Assembly (NCBI GenBank): GCA_964571855.1
Contig: CAZNDO010000034.1
Coordinates: 1 to 22,400 of the forward strand
DNA length: 22,400 nt
Direction: 5' to 3'
Source: CAYYFX01 sp964571855
Lineage (GTDB): Bacteria > ARS69
Shown here in pieces: positions 7,477-17,700 of this stretch (position 1 is the first letter of the stretch; every line of letters begins with the position of its first letter). Below the pieces are notes generated by a model. That model worked only from the letters and a program-made list of their open reading frames with translations, had not been told where the DNA came from and did no database searches. A program made the position numbers and the translations under genes.

Positions 7477-8667
7477 CAAGCCCCCCCCCTCTCTTCGCTA
7501 GGGCCTTCGGTGCGGGGAGTTGGGCGGCAGGCGTTCGACTTGTCCACTGGCGGAACGACGTACTTCCTCGACCTTGATGGGACGCCGAATGATCCCGTGT
7601 GGACTCCGAATGACCACGAGCCCTTCTGCTCCGGCTACGTGGCCGTCGACAATCGCCTGTTCATCTACGGCAACGACCTGTGGCACGTGTGGACTCTGAG
7701 CCCGGTGCACATACCCGTGACCACGACGTGGGCGTCGTTCTTCGACCCGGGGCCCACGATCACCGACCCCCGTCCCACAACGATGAACTGGATCGACGCC
7801 GGCCCCGTGCCGCAGAACAGCGGATCCGACAACACGGTTTGCGATGGCGTGGAGTGGAGCCTGGCGCGGTACTATCCGACCTGCACGCTCCTGCCCGACG
7901 GACGGGTCCTGATGGCGGCGGGCGACTTCTGGACCGACTGCAACGGCGACCACGACGTGCAGACGTGGGCCGCGGAGTACGACCAGCAGGAACGCTGGCT
8001 GATCTACGATCCCTCCACGAACACCTGGGAGGTCGACATCGACCCCGGTGGCTTCAACAACCCCTGGAACCAGGAGATGGTTAGCTATCCGCACATGAAG
8101 GTGCTTCCGTACGGCCTCTTCTGGCACGGAAACGACGGCACCACGACGGGCAGCGACATCGCGTCTCGTCTCTGGGCGCCGTTCGAGACCTGGGGTGACC
8201 CCAGCCCGCCCGCGCCGCTCCAGCACGTGAACAACCACAACCACACCGACTTCAGCAATCCCGCCTACTGTCGTGCCCTGTCGCCGCCGGGCCCGCCTTC
8301 CGCAGCGGTCGTCGGCGGTCGCCACGCGGCAGTGACCGGCGATCGGAACCCCGGGGCAGGACCGCCCGTCGCGGCAGGGGTCGGGGGTTTCCAACTCGTA
8401 GTGCGCGTCACGAACGAGAGGACTTCGGGAGCGATGTTCGACCTGGTCGTTGGTGCTGGTGGCGAGGGGCGGTACCGGATGCGCGTCTTCGACGTCGCGG
8501 GCCGGATCGTCGTAGACTCGGATCTCGGAGTTCGCGCCGTCGGGCGCTCCACTGCGCGCTGGGACGGGCGTGCCGCCGATGGCCAAGCCGCGGCAGCAGG
8601 CATGTACTTCGTCCGCGTGGAAGGGCCATGCTTCCACGCGACGCGGAAGGCGGTGATCGTCCGATGA
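7477..8667 (+). pseudogene. N-terminally truncated glyoxal-oxidase/kelch-like secreted protein with FlgD-like C-terminal domain
   Basis: The frame is open from 7477, just after an in-frame TGA at 7474. There is no ATG, signal peptide or ribosome site at the front, and the first usable start is GTG 7510 (385 residues). From GTG 7510, early sequence resembles the N-terminal part of glyoxal/galactose-oxidase kelch proteins: HEPFCSGYVAVDNRLFIYG, then RYYPTCTLLPDGRVLMAAGD and an IYDPSTNTW blade. The expected remaining blades are missing. After about 8260 comes low-complexity sequence, then a FlgD-Ig-like domain (YRMRVFDVAGRIV...WDGRAADG...AGMYFVRVEG...RKAVIVR), common at the ends of exported proteins in FCB-type lineages. 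Loss of both the front and the middle suggests a decayed or rearranged gene. A short but functional product cannot be excluded. Its stop overlaps the next start (ATGA). Confidence 0.6.
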
Positions 8668-9962
8668 TGCGGCGCGCGGGCGCGGCGGTTGTCTTGATCT
8701 TCGCGGTTCCTGCAGTCGCCTTGGCGGGAACACTGCGGGTTCCTTCGGAGCACGCCACGATCCAGTCGGGCATCGATGCAGCTTCCCCGGGAGACACGGT
8801 TTTCGTGGCGCCCGGCACGTACAGCGACGTGACGGTTCGCGTGCGTGGTGGGCTTGCGTGGGCAGCCGTGGTGTTCCTTGAGCCCGACGTGAAGGTTGTC
8901 TCGGAGGGCGGTGCGTCGGTGACCACGCTGGACATGCTCGGGTCGGTGGCGGGCCAAGGCCGCAACGTTGTGAGTGGGGTGGGACAAATCGAGGGATTCA
9001 CGATCACGGGTGTTGCGTTCGGGCACACCGGGATGGGGTCGGGGGGCGGCGGACACGTAGTAGTCAAGGGCTGCGTGTTCCGGGACCTCGACTCCGGACC
9101 GACTACTGTAGGCGGTCTGGCGATCGGTGACGACACGTTCGCGGAGATCCTGGACTGCCGTTTCGAGCGGTGCCGCGGCCATGGAGCAGGGGCGGTGTGG
9201 GTGGACGAGGCGCCGTTCGTGATCCGGGGTTGCACGTTCGAGGATTGCGAGGGGACCGCGGTTCAGGGGTTCGGGGAACTTCCGAGCAGCTACTCCGCGC
9301 TTATCGAGGACTCGGTGTTCCTTCGGAACCGCGACCCGGACGGGAACGGCGGCGGCCTGGCGGTGAGCCAGTACGGGGGCGGGTGCACCGTGCGGCGGTG
9401 CGTCTTCGTGGAGAACGAGGCTCGAAGCGGCGGCGGGGGGGCCACGATCGGCAATAGCGGACCGATTCTCGTCGAGGGCTGCGTGTTCCGCTCGAACCGG
9501 TCGCTCGAGTCCTGGGCGGGAGGCCTGCACGTGGGGGTCGCGGACGTCCGCGGATGCACGTTCTCGGGGAACTCCTCCCTCACGTCCGGAGGCGCGGTCG
9601 TCGTCCAGGGCGGACCATCCGTGTTTTCCAACAACGTGATCGCCTCCACCACCGGGACGGTTGCCTTGCGCGGGCCCTCGTCCGCGGCCTTGACAGCAGG
9701 CTGCAACGTCTTCTGGAACAACGCCGCCGGGGACGCGCAGAACTACGTCTTCGCCGCGACGGACCGGATCCTGGATCCACTCTTCTGCGACGAACCTGCC
9801 GGGGACCTCACGCTCCAGCCGCTGTCGCCGTGTCTCCCGGACTTCTCGGGGGGTTGCGGGCGGGTCGGGGCGTTGGAACAGGGATGTGGGACAGTCTCGA
9901 TCGAGGCGGAGTCCTGGGGCAAGGTGAAGGCGGCCTACCGAGCGCCGCACGGAGGACAGTGA
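8664..9962 (+). CDS. Secreted right-handed parallel beta-helix repeat protein
   Basis: A 432-residue exported protein. The ATG at 8664 (a second ATG is at 8667) gives a clean signal peptide: two arginines, a hydrophobic stretch, and a cleavage-like AVALAG. The mature start, with TIQSGIDAASPGDTVFVAPGTY, is the typical opening of pectate-lyase-like beta helices of the DUF1565 type. Repeats of the form GCxFxxN/D follow (KGCVFRDL, LDCRFERC, RGCTFEDC, EDSVFLRN, RRCVFVEN, EGCVFRSN, RGCTFSGN), one per coil over about residues 120-320. A cysteine-rich C-terminal part ends in EAESWGKVKAAYR. No catalytic residues are recognisable, so it is more likely a surface or adhesion protein than an enzyme. It overlaps the preceding remnant and the following gene (TGATG), implying coupled translation. 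Confidence 0.85.
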   Translation: MMRRAGAAVVLIFAVPAVALAGTLRVPSEHATIQSGIDAASPGDTVFVAPGTYSDVTVRVRGGLAWAAVVFLEPDVKVVSEGGASVTTLDMLGSVAGQGRNVVSGVGQIEGFTITGVAFGHTGMGSGGGGHVVVKGCVFRDLDSGPTTVGGLAIGDDTFAEILDCRFERCRGHGAGAVWVDEAPFVIRGCTFEDCEGTAVQGFGELPSSYSALIEDSVFLRNRDPDGNGGGLAVSQYGGGCTVRRCVFVENEARSGGGGATIGNSGPILVEGCVFRSNRSLESWAGGLHVGVADVRGCTFSGNSSLTSGGAVVVQGGPSVFSNNVIASTTGTVALRGPSSAALTAGCNVFWNNAAGDAQNYVFAATDRILDPLFCDEPAGDLTLQPLSPCLPDFSGGCGRVGALEQGCGTVSIEAESWGKVKAAYRAPHGGQ

Positions 9963-10510
9963 TGAGACTCGCGATGGCGATAGCCGTTGTCGTGCTGGCT
10001 GCGGATTCGGCGCTTGCGATGGAGCGGACGTTGACGGTGCAGGACGTGGCGGTCCTCCAGGACGGGCGCGGGCAGGGACGCGTGGCGTTCCGGGTCCCGG
10101 AGATCGCTCCGGGGGAGCGCATCGTGGTGTCCAGCGCGCAACTCGTGGTGCCGTTGTCGGGGGCCGTGTCGGAGCGGTCGCTGCGGCTGCGTGCGCATCC
10201 GATCACGCGCGCGTGGAACGGCGGGGCCACGTGGACCACGCCGTGGTCGCGGCCCGGCGGGGACATCGCCGAGGACGTGTACATGGCGTTCGACGTGGAC
10301 CTGCGGCGCGGCAGCGCGGTGCTGGATCTGACGGCGCTCGTGAAGGAGTCCGTGGAAGGCGGGCAACCGGCGCACGGCTTCCTGCTGACCGCCGATCCCG
10401 TGGACGGGGCGGGTGTCCGTTCCGAGGACTTGCCGCGTTTCTCCGGGCTGGCCGGAGGGCGCCTGGAGGTCCGGTACATGCGGGTGGGACCGCCGCCCGC
10501 CGGACGCTGA
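9962..10510 (+). CDS. Small secreted DNRLRE/CBM96-like domain protein
   Basis: A 182-residue protein with a signal peptide (MRLAMAIAVVVLAADSALA). The rest looks like one DNRLRE-type beta sandwich (also called CBM96-like): an N-terminal strand pair, then LRLRAHPITRAWNGG, the characteristic TWTTPWSRPGGD (around residues 89-100), a segment AFDVDLRRGSAVLDLTALV, and a final strand LEVRYMRVG. Such domains usually decorate larger extracellular proteins, so a free-standing copy is a little unusual. They are thought to bind carbohydrate or stabilise structure. The ATG overlaps the preceding stop (TGATG) and GGAGG lies about six bases upstream. It is the last gene before a 259-base non-coding stretch. 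Confidence 0.72.
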   Translation: MRLAMAIAVVVLAADSALAMERTLTVQDVAVLQDGRGQGRVAFRVPEIAPGERIVVSSAQLVVPLSGAVSERSLRLRAHPITRAWNGGATWTTPWSRPGGDIAEDVYMAFDVDLRRGSAVLDLTALVKESVEGGQPAHGFLLTADPVDGAGVRSEDLPRFSGLAGGRLEVRYMRVGPPPAGR

Positions 10511-10769
10511 TCCGCGCAGGTCCATCCCCCGCGCGCGGCCGCCGAACCCCGCCCGGCTGGACGCCGCCCCGGGCGTGACCTAGCATGCCCCCTGGCATCG
10601 CCCACACCCCGGCCGGGAAACCGACCGGGGTTTCGGCGTGGAATCCGCCGGACCCGCCCGCCGCCGCAGCGGCCGCGGGCCCGCCGGAAACCCCGCCGCG
10701 TCTTCGGGGTGCAAGGGGAGCCCCGCACGACCGACCGAACCGGCCCGGTATCGGCCCAAGGAGAGACCC
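10511..10769 (+). other. Non-coding structured leader upstream of moxR
   Basis: This 259-base gap has no supportable gene. It contains several strong inverted repeats. ATGCC/GGCAT (10585-10598, 4-base loop) overlaps the proposed -10. GAAACC/GGTTTC (10617-10634, 6-base loop) is extended by GCC/GGC. ACCCCG/CGGGGT (10690-10710, 9-base loop) and a GTGC..GGGG/CCCC..GCAC hairpin (10709-10728) compete for shared bases. If transcription starts near 10593, about 175 bases of folded 5' leader precede the MoxR start. No T-run or known riboswitch core is visible. Confidence 0.5.
10558..10586 (+). promoter_or_regulatory. Candidate promoter of the moxR-BatA operon
   Basis: TGGACG (10558-10563, four of six matches to TTGACA) and TAGCAT (10581-10586, four of six matches to TATAAT) are separated by exactly 17 bases. 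A small hairpin, ATGCC-CCCT-GGCAT, begins at 10585 and covers the expected start site. Both boxes are moderate matches in very GC-rich DNA, which raises their value. Confidence 0.4.
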
Positions 10770-11779
<1,010 letters not shown>

Positions 11780-11783
<4 letters not shown>

Positions 11784-12685
11784 GGGTCTCCGACACCGAG
11801 CGCCGGCGCCTCTTGGACGCCGCCGTCGTGGCGAAGCTCGGGCGCATGGACGTCCGCGCGCGCACGGTGGTGGAAGGCTTCGTGGCCGGGCTGCACAAGA
11901 GCCCGTACAAGGGCTTCAGCGTGGAGTTCGCGGAGCACCGGCAGTACATGCCGGGCGATCCGCTCAAGACCGTGGACTGGAAGGTCTACGGCAAGAGCGA
12001 CCGCTTCTACGTGAAGGAGTTCGAGGAGGAGACGAACCTCCGCGCGTACCTCGTGGTGGACGGCTCGGCGTCCATGGCGTTCACGTCCGGCGAGGTGTCG
12101 AAGTTCGACTACGCGCGCTACCTGGCCGCGGCGCTCTCCTGGCTGATGATCCGCCAGCAGGACTCCGTGGGGCTCCTGCTGTTCGACGCGGACATCCGCC
12201 GCTTCATCCCGGCGCGCTCGGCCACGAAGCACCTGCGCGTGCTGCTGGAGGAGCTGGAGAACGCGAAGCCCGCGTCCACCACCGGGCTCGCGAACACGCT
12301 GCACAAGCTGGCGGAGCGCGTGAAGCGGCGCGGGCTCGTGGTGCTGATCTCCGACCTCTTCGACGACCAGGCCGCGGTGCTGCGCGCGCTCAAGCACTTC
12401 CGGCACAAGCGCAACGAGGTGGTGGTGTTCCACGTGCTCGACGTCGCGGAGCGCACGTTCGACTTCCCGCGCGAGGCGATCTTCGAGGACATGGAGACGA
12501 AGGACCGGATGCTGGTGCGGCCGTGGGAGCTGAAGGGCGACTACCGCAAGGCCATGGCGGCGTGGATCGAGAGCACGCGCCGCGGCTGCCGCGAGATCGG
12601 CGTGGACTACGTGTCCATGCACACCGAGACGCCGTTCGACACGGCGCTCATGGCGTACCTGGAGAAGCGCAGCCGGCTCGGCTGA
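11780..12685 (+). CDS. DUF58-domain protein (MoxR partner)
   Basis: A 301-residue protein starting at a TTG inside the TTGA overlap with moxR. The hallmark DUF58 block is intact at about residues 36-83: GLHKSPYKGFSVEFAEHR, YMPGD, DWKVYGKSDRFYVKEFEEETNL. A VWA-like fold follows with a full MIDAS motif D94-G-S96-A-S98. The protein has no clear membrane segment, so it is probably cytoplasmic or peripheral. It should work with the MoxR ATPase and the BatA-like protein on either side. The TTG is preferred because later GTG/ATG codons would cut into the N-terminal helix expected in the family. Confidence 0.92.
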
Positions 12686-12701
12686 GCGCGCCTGGAGTCC
12701 C

Positions 12702-14774
12702 GTGACCTTCCTGAACCCCGCGTTCCTCTTTGGCCTCTTCGGGATGGCGGTGCCGCTCGTGATCCACCTGCTGAGCCGGCGGACGGCGCGGCGGGTGGAG
12801 TTCTCGTCGCTGGAGTTCCTGCGCAACCTGGAGCGCAAGAGCCTCAAGCGCGTGCGGGTGCGGCAGCTCCTGCTGCTGCTGGTTCGGATGCTCCTGATCG
12901 CGGCGGTGTCGCTGGCCATGGCGCGGCCCGCGCTCACCGGGAAGGCCACGGGCGACGGCCGCGCGCGCACGTCGGCGGTGATCGTGCTGGACGGGACGTT
13001 CTCCATGGGCGCCGAGGACGGCGGCGTGCCGCTCTTCGAGACGGCGAAGGAGCGCGCGCTGGAGGTGCTGGGCACGCTGCGGGACGGCGACGAGGTGGTG
13101 CTGCTGGTGCCGGGCGCTTCCGGGCAGGGCAGCCCCGAGTTCGCGCACGACCTCGGCTTCGTCCGGGACGCCATCGTCGGCGCGTCGCCGGGCGCGGCCG
13201 GTGCGGACATGGCGGCGGTGCTGCGCGAGGCGTTCCGCGCGCTGGGCGCGGCGCGGCATCCGAACCGCGAGGTGCACGTGATCTCGGACTTCCAGCGCAC
13301 GGGGTGGGATGCGCTGGAGGCCGGCACGGCGCCGGACGGCGTGGGCGTCTTCCTGCTGCCCGTGGGCGCGGGCGAGCCCGCGAACGCGTGGGTGGAGTCG
13401 GTGGAGTTCGGCGGGCAGATCCTGGAGAAGGGGGCGTCGCTGGAGTTCCGCGCCGTGGTGGCCGCGGACGGCGCGCACCCGCGCTCCGAGGTGGACGTGG
13501 AGCTGGCGTTCGGCGGGCGCGTGGTGGATCGGCGGCGCGTGGACCTCGCGCCGGGCGGGCGCGTGTCGCTGTCGCTGCGCGAGACCTTCGCCGAGGACGG
13601 GCTGCACTTCGGGACCGTGACCGTGCGCGGGGTGACCGGGCCGGCCCAGGACGACGACCGCGTCTTCCTCGTGCGCACGCACGCCGCCGTGCCGGTGCTC
13701 GTGGCCGCGGGCGAGGACCGCGGCCGGCGCTACCTGGAGGCGGCGCTCGCGCCGCCGGGCGTGGGCGCGGGTTCGTTCGCGGTGAGAACGGCGGACGTGG
13801 ACGCCCTGGACACCGTGTCGCGCGCGAACGAGGCGGTGGTGATCCTCTCGGACCTGGAGCGCCTGCCCGCGCCCGCGCTCGACGGGATCAAGGCGTTCCT
13901 GTCCGACGGCGGCGGCGTGCTCGTGATCCCGGGGTCGCGCACGGACGCCGCGGCGTGGAGCCGGGACTTCCTGCCGCGCTTCCTGCCCGGGACCATCACC
14001 GGGACCACGGCGGCGGGCGAAGCCTTCCGCATCGACCGGCTGGACCCGTCGCACGCGCTGTTCGATCTCTTCCGCGGCGGCGAGGGCGGGCTGACGGACG
14101 TGCGCTTCACGCGCGCGCTGCGCATCCGCCCCGAGTCCGGCACGACGACGCTCGCGTCGTTCTCCACGGGGGATCCGGCGCTGCTGGAGTCCGCGCTGCT
14201 CCCGGGGCGCGTGCTGTTCCTCGCGTCGTCGCTGGATCCCGCGTGGAGCGACCTCCCGCTCACCGGCGCCTTCGTGCCGCTGCTGCACGAGGCGGTGCGG
14301 TACCTCGCGGAGGCGCGCGGCGGCAGCGGCGGGCGGTTGGACGTGGGGCAGGGCGCCACGCTGCGGGTGGCCACGGTGCCGCCGGGCGGCGTGACGCTGC
14401 TCTCGCCGGACGGGGAGACGCGCCAGGTGGCGGCCGAGGCGGGACCTGGCGGCTATGCGCTGAGCCTGCCGGAGGCCACGCAGCCCGGGTACTACGTCTT
14501 CCGCGCGTCCGCCGGCGACACGCTCGGCGCCTTCGCCGCGAACGTGGCGGCGAAGGAGAGCGATCTCTCCCGCGCCCGCCCGGAGGAGCTGGAGGAGCGG
14601 CTGGCCGCGCGCGGCGCGGTGCTGGCCGCCACCGGCGACGCCACGCGCGCGATCGAGGTGGCGCGCCGCGGCCGCGAGATCTCCCGCGCGTTCCTGTGGG
14701 CGGCGGCGTTCCTGCTGCTCGCGGAGACGTGGCTCGCGCGGCGGCCCGCGGGGGTCGAGGAGGCGGCCGCGTGA
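12702..14774 (+). CDS. BatA-like membrane protein with VWA and C-terminal glutamine-amidotransferase-like domain
   Basis: A 690-residue membrane protein. It opens with the BatA N-terminal signature FLNPAFLFGLFGMAVPLVIHLL and a second hydrophobic helix around residues 52-72 (RQLLLLLVRMLLIAAVSLAM). A VWA-like domain follows, with the metal-site motif written D97-G-T99-F-S101 instead of DxSxS. The central region is beta-rich. Residues about 325-520 look like the class I glutamine-amidotransferase-like fold common in this family (VPVLVAAGEDRGRRYLEAAL...). A final membrane helix lies near 662-680 (FLWAAAFLLLAETWLARRP). The bulk is probably extracytoplasmic. The GTG start has a GGAG site four bases upstream. 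It probably senses or assembles envelope substrates with MoxR and DUF58. The stop overlaps the mfd start (GTGA). Confidence 0.88.
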   Translation: MTFLNPAFLFGLFGMAVPLVIHLLSRRTARRVEFSSLEFLRNLERKSLKRVRVRQLLLLLVRMLLIAAVSLAMARPALTGKATGDGRARTSAVIVLDGTFSMGAEDGGVPLFETAKERALEVLGTLRDGDEVVLLVPGASGQGSPEFAHDLGFVRDAIVGASPGAAGADMAAVLREAFRALGAARHPNREVHVISDFQRTGWDALEAGTAPDGVGVFLLPVGAGEPANAWVESVEFGGQILEKGASLEFRAVVAADGAHPRSEVDVELAFGGRVVDRRRVDLAPGGRVSLSLRETFAEDGLHFGTVTVRGVTGPAQDDDRVFLVRTHAAVPVLVAAGEDRGRRYLEAALAPPGVGAGSFAVRTADVDALDTVSRANEAVVILSDLERLPAPALDGIKAFLSDGGGVLVIPGSRTDAAAWSRDFLPRFLPGTITGTTAAGEAFRIDRLDPSHALFDLFRGGEGGLTDVRFTRALRIRPESGTTTLASFSTGDPALLESALLPGRVLFLASSLDPAWSDLPLTGAFVPLLHEAVRYLAEARGGSGGRLDVGQGATLRVATVPPGGVTLLSPDGETRQVAAEAGPGGYALSLPEATQPGYYVFRASAGDTLGAFAANVAAKESDLSRARPEELEERLAARGAVLAATGDATRAIEVARRGREISRAFLWAAAFLLLAETWLARRPAGVEEAAA

Positions 14775-17700
14775 GCGGCATCGCGCGCGTGCTGCAGGTG
14801 GTGGCCGAGGACCCCGCGCTGCGCGCGGCGTTCGCGGATCTTGCCGCCGGGCGCGAGACGCTGATCAACGGGCTGGGCTGCTCCGCGAAGGCGCTGGCGC
14901 TGGCGAACCTGCACCGCTCCGCCGACGCGCCGATCCTCGTCATCGCGCCGACCGCCGAGGAGGCGGAGTCCCTGGTCGGCGATCTCGAGGTGTGCCTCGG
15001 CGTGGAGCCGGTGTTCCTGTTCGCCGAGACGGATGTGCTCCCGTACGACCGCCGCTCGCCGCACGCGGAGACGCTGGGCGAGCGCATCCCGTGCCTGGGC
15101 GCGCTCGCGTCCGGCGGGAACATCGTGTGCGTGACCACGGCGCGCGCGCTGGCCGGCCGCGTGCCCTCGCCCGCGGAGTTCGCGGCCATGCGGCTGCCGC
15201 TGGCCGCCGGGGACACGCTGGACCGCGACGCCCTCGTGGAGCAGCTCGTGCGGCGCGGCTTCCGCGCGGAGCGCATCGTGGAGGAGGTGGGCACGTTCGC
15301 GGTGCGCGGCGGGCTCGTGGACCTGTTCCCGTTCGGCTCCCGCAATCCGGTGCGCGTGGAGTGGTTCGACGACTCGATCGAGTCGCTGCGCACCTTCGAC
15401 GCCGCCACGCAGCGCACGGTGGAGCCGCTCGCGCGCATCGACCTGCTCCCGCAGCGCGAGCTGATGGCGGGCGAGGCCGAGATCCGCGCCGCGCGCGCGC
15501 AGGGGCCGCTGCCGTTCGAGGACGGGGCGAACCCGTTCGTGGACGGCATCGAGGCGTGGCTGCCGCGCTTCTGCCCGGACGCGGGCAGCCTGCTCGCGCA
15601 CGTCGCGCCGCACGGGATCGTGGTGCTGGACGAGCCGGATCGGCTGCGCGAGGCGCTCGCGGAGCAGCACGCGGAGGCCGCCGCCGCGTACGCCGAGCTG
15701 CCGGCCGCCGCGCCGCGGCCACCGGCGCCGGACGCGCTCTTCGTCACCGCGGACGACGTGGCCGCCGCGCTGCGCGACCGCACCGTGCTGCGCCTCGCGC
15801 TGTTCGCGGGGGACTCCGCGAAGACCGCGCTGCGCCCCGCGGACGGCCCGCTCGCGGAGCATCGCGTGGTGGTCCACTCCCAGGAGACCTTCCGCGGCTC
15901 CTTCGCCGTGCTGCGCGAGCGGCTGCGCGCGCAGGTGGACGAGGGGCACGAGGTCTGGGTCTTCTGCGACAACAAGGGGCAGCAGGGCCGGCTCGCCGAG
16001 ATGCTGGAGGGGCTGGCCGAGTCCGTGCGGCTCGAGGTGGCGTCCTTGCGCAACGGCTTCTCCATGCCGGAGCGCAAGCTGGTGGTGCTCACCGACCACG
16101 AGATGTTCGCGCGCACGGCGCGGCGGCGGCGGGCCTTCCGCCACGGCGGCGGCGCGCCCATCCACGACTACGCGGCGCTCAAGCGCGGGGACTACGTGGT
16201 GCACGTGGACCACGGCGTGGGCCGGTACGACGGCATCGAGCTGGTGGCCACCGGCGGCTTCGAGTCCGAGTGCCTGATCCTGCGCTACCAGGAGAACGCG
16301 TCCATCTTCGTGCCGGTGGACCAGATCAACCTCGTGCAGAAGTACGTGGGCGGGGACGCGGGCGCACCTCCGGTGGTGGCGAAGCTGGGGACCGCGCAGT
16401 GGGAGCGGACGAAGGCGCGCGCGAAGAAGGCCGTGGAGAAGATGGCCGCGCAGCTCCTGGAGATCCACGCGGCGCGGCAGGCGAAGCAGGGACACCCCTT
16501 CTCCGCGGACGGCGAGTGGCAGCGGGAGATGGAGGCGTCGTTCCTGTACGAGGAGACGCCGGACCAGCGCAAGTCCACCGACGCGGTGAAGCGCGACATG
16601 GAGGACGCGCGCCCCATGGACCGCCTGGTGTGCGGCGACGTGGGCTACGGCAAGACCGAGGTGGCCATCCGCGCCGCGTTCAAGGCGGTGGGCGACGGCA
16701 AGCAGGTGGCCGTGCTCGTCCCCACCACGATCCTCGCGAAGCAGCACCTGGACACGTTCACGGAGCGGCTGCGCGCGTACCCGGTGCGCGTGGACATGCT
16801 GTCGCGGTTCCGGTCGCCGAAGGAGATCAAGGAGAGCCTGGCGAAGCTGGCGGCGGGCGACGTGGACATCATGATCGGCACGCACCGGCTGCTCTCGAAG
16901 GACGTGAAGTTCCGCGATCTGGGACTGGTGATCGTGGACGAGGAGCAGCGCTTCGGCGTGAAGCACAAGGAGCGCCTCAAGGAGCTGCGCAAGCTCGTGG
17001 ACGTGCTCACCCTCACCGCCACGCCCATCCCGCGCACGTTGAACATGGCGCTGCTCGGCCTGCGCGACATCTCCGTGATCGAGACGCCGCCGCCGAACAA
17101 GCTGCCCATCGTGACCGAGGTGGTGGAGGCCGGCGACGAGGTGATCCGGAAGGCGGTGCTGCGCGAGGTGCAGCGCGGCGGCCAGGTGTTCTTCGTGCAC
17201 AACCGCGTGCAGTCCATCGACGGGGTGGCGGCGCGGCTGCGCGAGCTGCTGCCGGAGCTGCGCTTCGACGTGGCCCACGGGCAGATGGCGGAGGGCCAGC
17301 TGGAGCAGGTGATGATGGACTTCCTGGAGCGCCGCTCGGACGTGCTGGTCTCCACGATGATCATCGAGTCCGGGCTGGACCTGCCGAACGTGAACACGAT
17401 CCTGATCAACCGCTCGGACGCGTTCGGCCTCGCGCAGCTGTACCAGCTGCGCGGGCGCGTGGGACGCTCCAACCACCGCGCGTTCGCGTACCTGCTGATC
17501 CCGCCCGGGGCGCAGCTCACCGACGTGGCGCGCAAGCGGCTGCGCGCGATCGAGGAGTTCTCCGAGCTGGGCGCGGGGTTCCGCCTCGCCATGCGGGACA
17601 TGGAGATCCGCGGCGCGGGCAACTTCCTCGGACCGGAGCAGTCCGGCCACATGGAGGCGGTGGGCTACGACCTGTACTGCCAGATGCTGCGCGAGACCAT

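Noticed and set aside
7473..7478. TTGACA as a -35 box for the kelch-like frame
   Set aside because: No acceptable -10 lies at 16-18 bases downstream.
7465..7489. CTTG/CAAG pair and poly-C run as a terminator after the aminotransferase
   Set aside because: The stem is only four pairs and the following tract is C, not T.
8664..9962. Repeated GCxF coils read as a tandem DNA repeat
   Set aside because: The repetition is at protein level (beta-helix coils). The DNA copies are too divergent to be a nucleotide repeat array.
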